Source: Candidatus Moraniibacteriota bacterium (GTDB lineage: Bacteria; Patescibacteriota; Minisyncoccia; Moranbacterales; UBA2206). From it: DNA of 6,151 bases. The DNA lies in contig DQBY01000030.1 in NCBI GenBank assembly GCA_003534085.1, positions 1 to 6,151 on the forward strand, in the 5' to 3' direction. The notes under the pieces were generated by a model. It saw nothing but the letters and a program-made list of their open reading frames with translations, was not told the origin of the DNA and ran no database searches. The first letter of the stretch is position 1. Every line of letters begins with the position of its first letter. Shown one piece after another: positions 4,897-6,151 of the stretch. Both the position numbers and the translations under genes were made by a program.

Positions 4897-5556
4897 ATGA
4901 AAGATGTGCTCGGCTCAGTAGTGCGGAAGCTCGTAGAATTGCCCGAAGATAAATTAGGCAAAGTCTATGACCTTCTTGAAAAAGAAGCAAAATTATTCGG
5001 CGATGGCGAGTGGGGAGATGAATTTAAAAAATTCCTCCGCAGAGAAAAGTGTTGGACCCATTCATTATTGGAATCCATAGGCGATGTAAAAATATCGGCA
5101 ACATTAGACCTTACTGTGCGCGACCATGTTGTAAATATCAGAGAAAAGCGCAATCTGTACACGGGGGATAATTTCGAAAAATGGTTTTTTGGAAAGAAAA
5201 TAAAACCTATTTCGGAATTTGTTCAGTATTACAAACTACGCAAAGGCTCAGTTGACGATTCGATACTCGCCGAACTTGGTGGTGAAGCCAAAGCCGAAAC
5301 ATCCTTGGGTGAATTGTTCGCACTCATGGAGATGCAGGTCAATGGTGAAAATGGAGCATTGCTTACAAACGGATATGCAAACATTTTCTATATTAAGGAT
5401 GTCGACGGCGTGCTTCGCGCGGTCAACTGCCTCTGGAATGGTGACGGCTGGAATCTGAGTGCCTACGAGGTTGACTACCCGGATGAGTGGAGTGCGGGCA
5501 GTCAGGTGTTCTCCCGCAATTCTGAGACCTTTGTATCTTCAGAAACTCAGAGCTAA
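4897..5556 (+). CDS. conserved protein of unknown function, Parcubacteria-type family
   Basis: This gene encodes 219 residues, soluble, with no signal peptide or membrane helix. Residues 1-35 are a predicted helical region (VRKLVELPEDKLGKVYDLL). FKKFLRREKCW (43-53) looks like a family block. Residues 60-115 are mixed, with a charged segment FEKWFFGKKIKPISEFVQYY (93-112). Residues about 130-150 are helical. The C-terminal part, NGYANIFYIKDVDGVLRAV (157-175), WNGDGWNL (179-186), then DYPDEWSAGSQVFSRNS (192-208), reads as a small beta-rich domain. I recall this C-terminal block from many parcubacterial hypothetical proteins, with the same AGGAGG leader, but no function is known to me. It is not a recognised enzyme; no catalytic motif stands out. 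The unit is monocistronic with its own promoter, structured leader and terminator, so expression is probably strong and regulated. Other frames here show no family likeness. Confidence 0.85.
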   Translation: MKDVLGSVVRKLVELPEDKLGKVYDLLEKEAKLFGDGEWGDEFKKFLRREKCWTHSLLESIGDVKISATLDLTVRDHVVNIREKRNLYTGDNFEKWFFGKKIKPISEFVQYYKLRKGSVDDSILAELGGEAKAETSLGELFALMEMQVNGENGALLTNGYANIFYIKDVDGVLRAVNCLWNGDGWNLSAYEVDYPDEWSAGSQVFSRNSETFVSSETQS

Positions 5557-5580
5557 GATTCTTTGGCTCTTTGAGACTTT

Positions 5581-5628
5581 GACCCTTTGGAAAAAATTTT
5601 TTCTAAAATTCCAGAGGGTCATTTTTTT
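5581..5628 (+). terminator. strong Rho-independent terminator
   Basis: GACCCTTTGGAA (5581-5592) pairs with TTCCAGAGGGTC (5609-5620) over 12 bp, counting one U-G wobble. Seven T residues follow at 5622-5628. It lies 24 nt past the stop at 5556 and closes the transcription unit. Confidence 0.9.
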
Positions 5629-5650
5629 GCATATGAAAGGATTTGACAGG

Positions 5651-5677
5651 TATCTATTTTGATAATCAAATTAGATA
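5651..5677. promoter_or_regulatory. 27-bp dyad, possible protein-binding site
   Basis: TATCTATTTTGAT, a central A (5664), then ATCAAATTAGATA: 12 of 13 positions are symmetric. The one-base centre is too tight for an RNA hairpin of this form, and no U-tract follows on either strand, so a DNA-binding site is likelier than a terminator. It lies between the terminator at 5628 and the end of the minus-strand regulator gene. Confidence 0.4.
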
Positions 5678-5688
5678 TGAATTTGGCT

Positions 5689-6151
5689 TTATAGCTTAAA
5701 AACTTTCTTCAATTTTTCTTCATGCAGCAATTTTTCGACCGTGAGGATCTCGATGTGTTTTTGGACGCTGAACAGTTCGGCGATGAAGAGAATTTCGTCT
5801 TCACATTCATAAGGATAAACCCAAGTGCTTTTTTGCATCTGATAAAATCCAAGTTTTTTAATTTTGTGCCGCAAAGCTTCGCGTGCCTGGTTGTAAATTT
5901 TAGGCTTGGTCGGAATATCAAAAATCAAAACCCGCCATTTCCCGTCCCATATTGCGGGCTCTTTTATTTTCAACGCTTCAAAACAGAATTCCCTTATTCT
6001 TTTTTGGCCTTTGTTTGTGAGTTGGACTTTGAAAGAGTCGCCTCCTTCTTGGATAATTTCGATCAATTTTCTGCTTTTCAGAGTATAGATCGCGGTTTCA
6101 ATTTTTTTCTTTGAATAATACTTGGATCTATTAAACTTTTTGGTCGCTTTC
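5689..6151 (-). CDS. PaaX-like regulator: winged helix plus Cas2-like domain (5' end beyond right edge)
   Basis: The frame is open from the right edge to a TAA at 5691-5689, giving 153 C-terminal residues. The start lies outside the window; the TTG at 6066 is an internal Leu codon, not a start. The first part (SKKKIETAIYTLKSRKLIEIIQ, with FKVQLTNKGQKRI after it) reads as the recognition helix and wing of a winged-helix DNA-binding domain. KWRVLIFDIPTKPK then begins a ferredoxin-like fold, followed by AREALRHKIKKLGFYQMQKS and TWVYPYECEDEILFIAELF. This is the Cas2-like middle domain of PaaX-type proteins. The protein ends after a basic helix (VEKLLHEEKLKKVFKL). PaaX itself represses phenylacetate catabolism, but relatives in small genomes lack that pathway and their targets are unknown. 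It is convergent with the gene at 4897-5556; no terminator of its own is evident. Confidence 0.75.
   Translation of the reverse strand, partial: KATKKFNRSKYYSKKKIETAIYTLKSRKLIEIIQEGGDSFKVQLTNKGQKRIREFCFEALKIKEPAIWDGKWRVLIFDIPTKPKIYNQAREALRHKIKKLGFYQMQKSTWVYPYECEDEILFIAELFSVQKHIEILTVEKLLHEEKLKKVFKL

Noticed and set aside
5633..5644. ATGAAAGGATTT, also found at 1-12
   Set aside because: An isolated 12-base match, one copy in the antiporter coding region, with no extension on either side; likely chance.
5643..5671. TTGACA at 5643-5648 as a second promoter
   Set aside because: No acceptable -10 hexamer at 16-18 bp, and no plus-strand gene follows; it would only run antisense into the PaaX-like gene.
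5722..6114. Plus-strand reading frames opposite the PaaX-like gene
   Set aside because: Phe-rich shadows of the lysine-rich minus-strand coding region.
5689..6151. Cas2 of a CRISPR system, suggested by KWRVLIFDIP and QMQKSTWVYPY
   Set aside because: The Cas2-like fold is fused to an upstream winged-helix segment and a C-terminal extension, as in PaaX-type proteins. No repeats, spacers or other cas genes are present.

Overview
The window (about 40% G+C by eye) looks like a chromosomal fragment of a small-genome bacterium of the Patescibacteria/CPR radiation, most likely Parcubacteria-like. Three things suggest this. The protein at 4897-5556 resembles a family of unknown function that I recall from parcubacterial genomes. 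A PaaX-like winged-helix/Cas2-fold protein of the type common there sits at the right edge. Genes are densely packed, mostly single, and most start without a clear Shine-Dalgarno. The lineage is an inference from remembered protein families, not from a marker gene.

Layout, left to right. Positions 1-920 (minus) hold the N-terminal 306 residues of a CPA2/Kef-type cation:proton antiporter that runs off the left edge. A divergent promoter region (921-1038) separates it from a COG2426-type 'small multidrug export' membrane protein (1039-1515, plus), whose promoter places the transcript start at the ATG. This gene converges on, and shares stop-codon bases with, an unrecognised multi-pass membrane protein (1512-2015, minus). 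A hemerythrin-like HHE protein follows (2128-2589, plus). Then come a bidirectional terminator (2611-2636) and a 49-residue two-helix membrane protein of the DUF5670/lmo0937 type (2648-2797, minus). A DUF72/YecE-like TIM-barrel protein lies at 2899-3657 (plus). A 124-bp palindromic element with roughly 41/47-bp inverted ends (3691-3814) sits 12 bp before ku (3827-4624, plus), the DNA-end-binding protein of non-homologous end joining. No ligD is visible. The unit 4730-5628 (plus) is complete and self-contained: near-consensus promoter, inverted repeat around the -35 box, structured leader, strong Shine-Dalgarno, 219-residue protein of unknown function, strong terminator. The window ends with a 27-bp dyad (5651-5677) and the C-terminal 153 residues of a PaaX-like regulator (5689-6151, minus).

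The genes do not form one pathway. Several fit stress tolerance: ion/pH homeostasis (antiporter), di-iron O2/redox handling (hemerythrin), envelope stress (the lmo0937-type peptide, function unknown) and double-strand-break repair (Ku). The most notable non-gene signals are the inverted-repeat element abutting ku and the regulatory leader of the 4897-5556 gene. There is no CRISPR array, no rRNA, no tRNA and no transposase gene.
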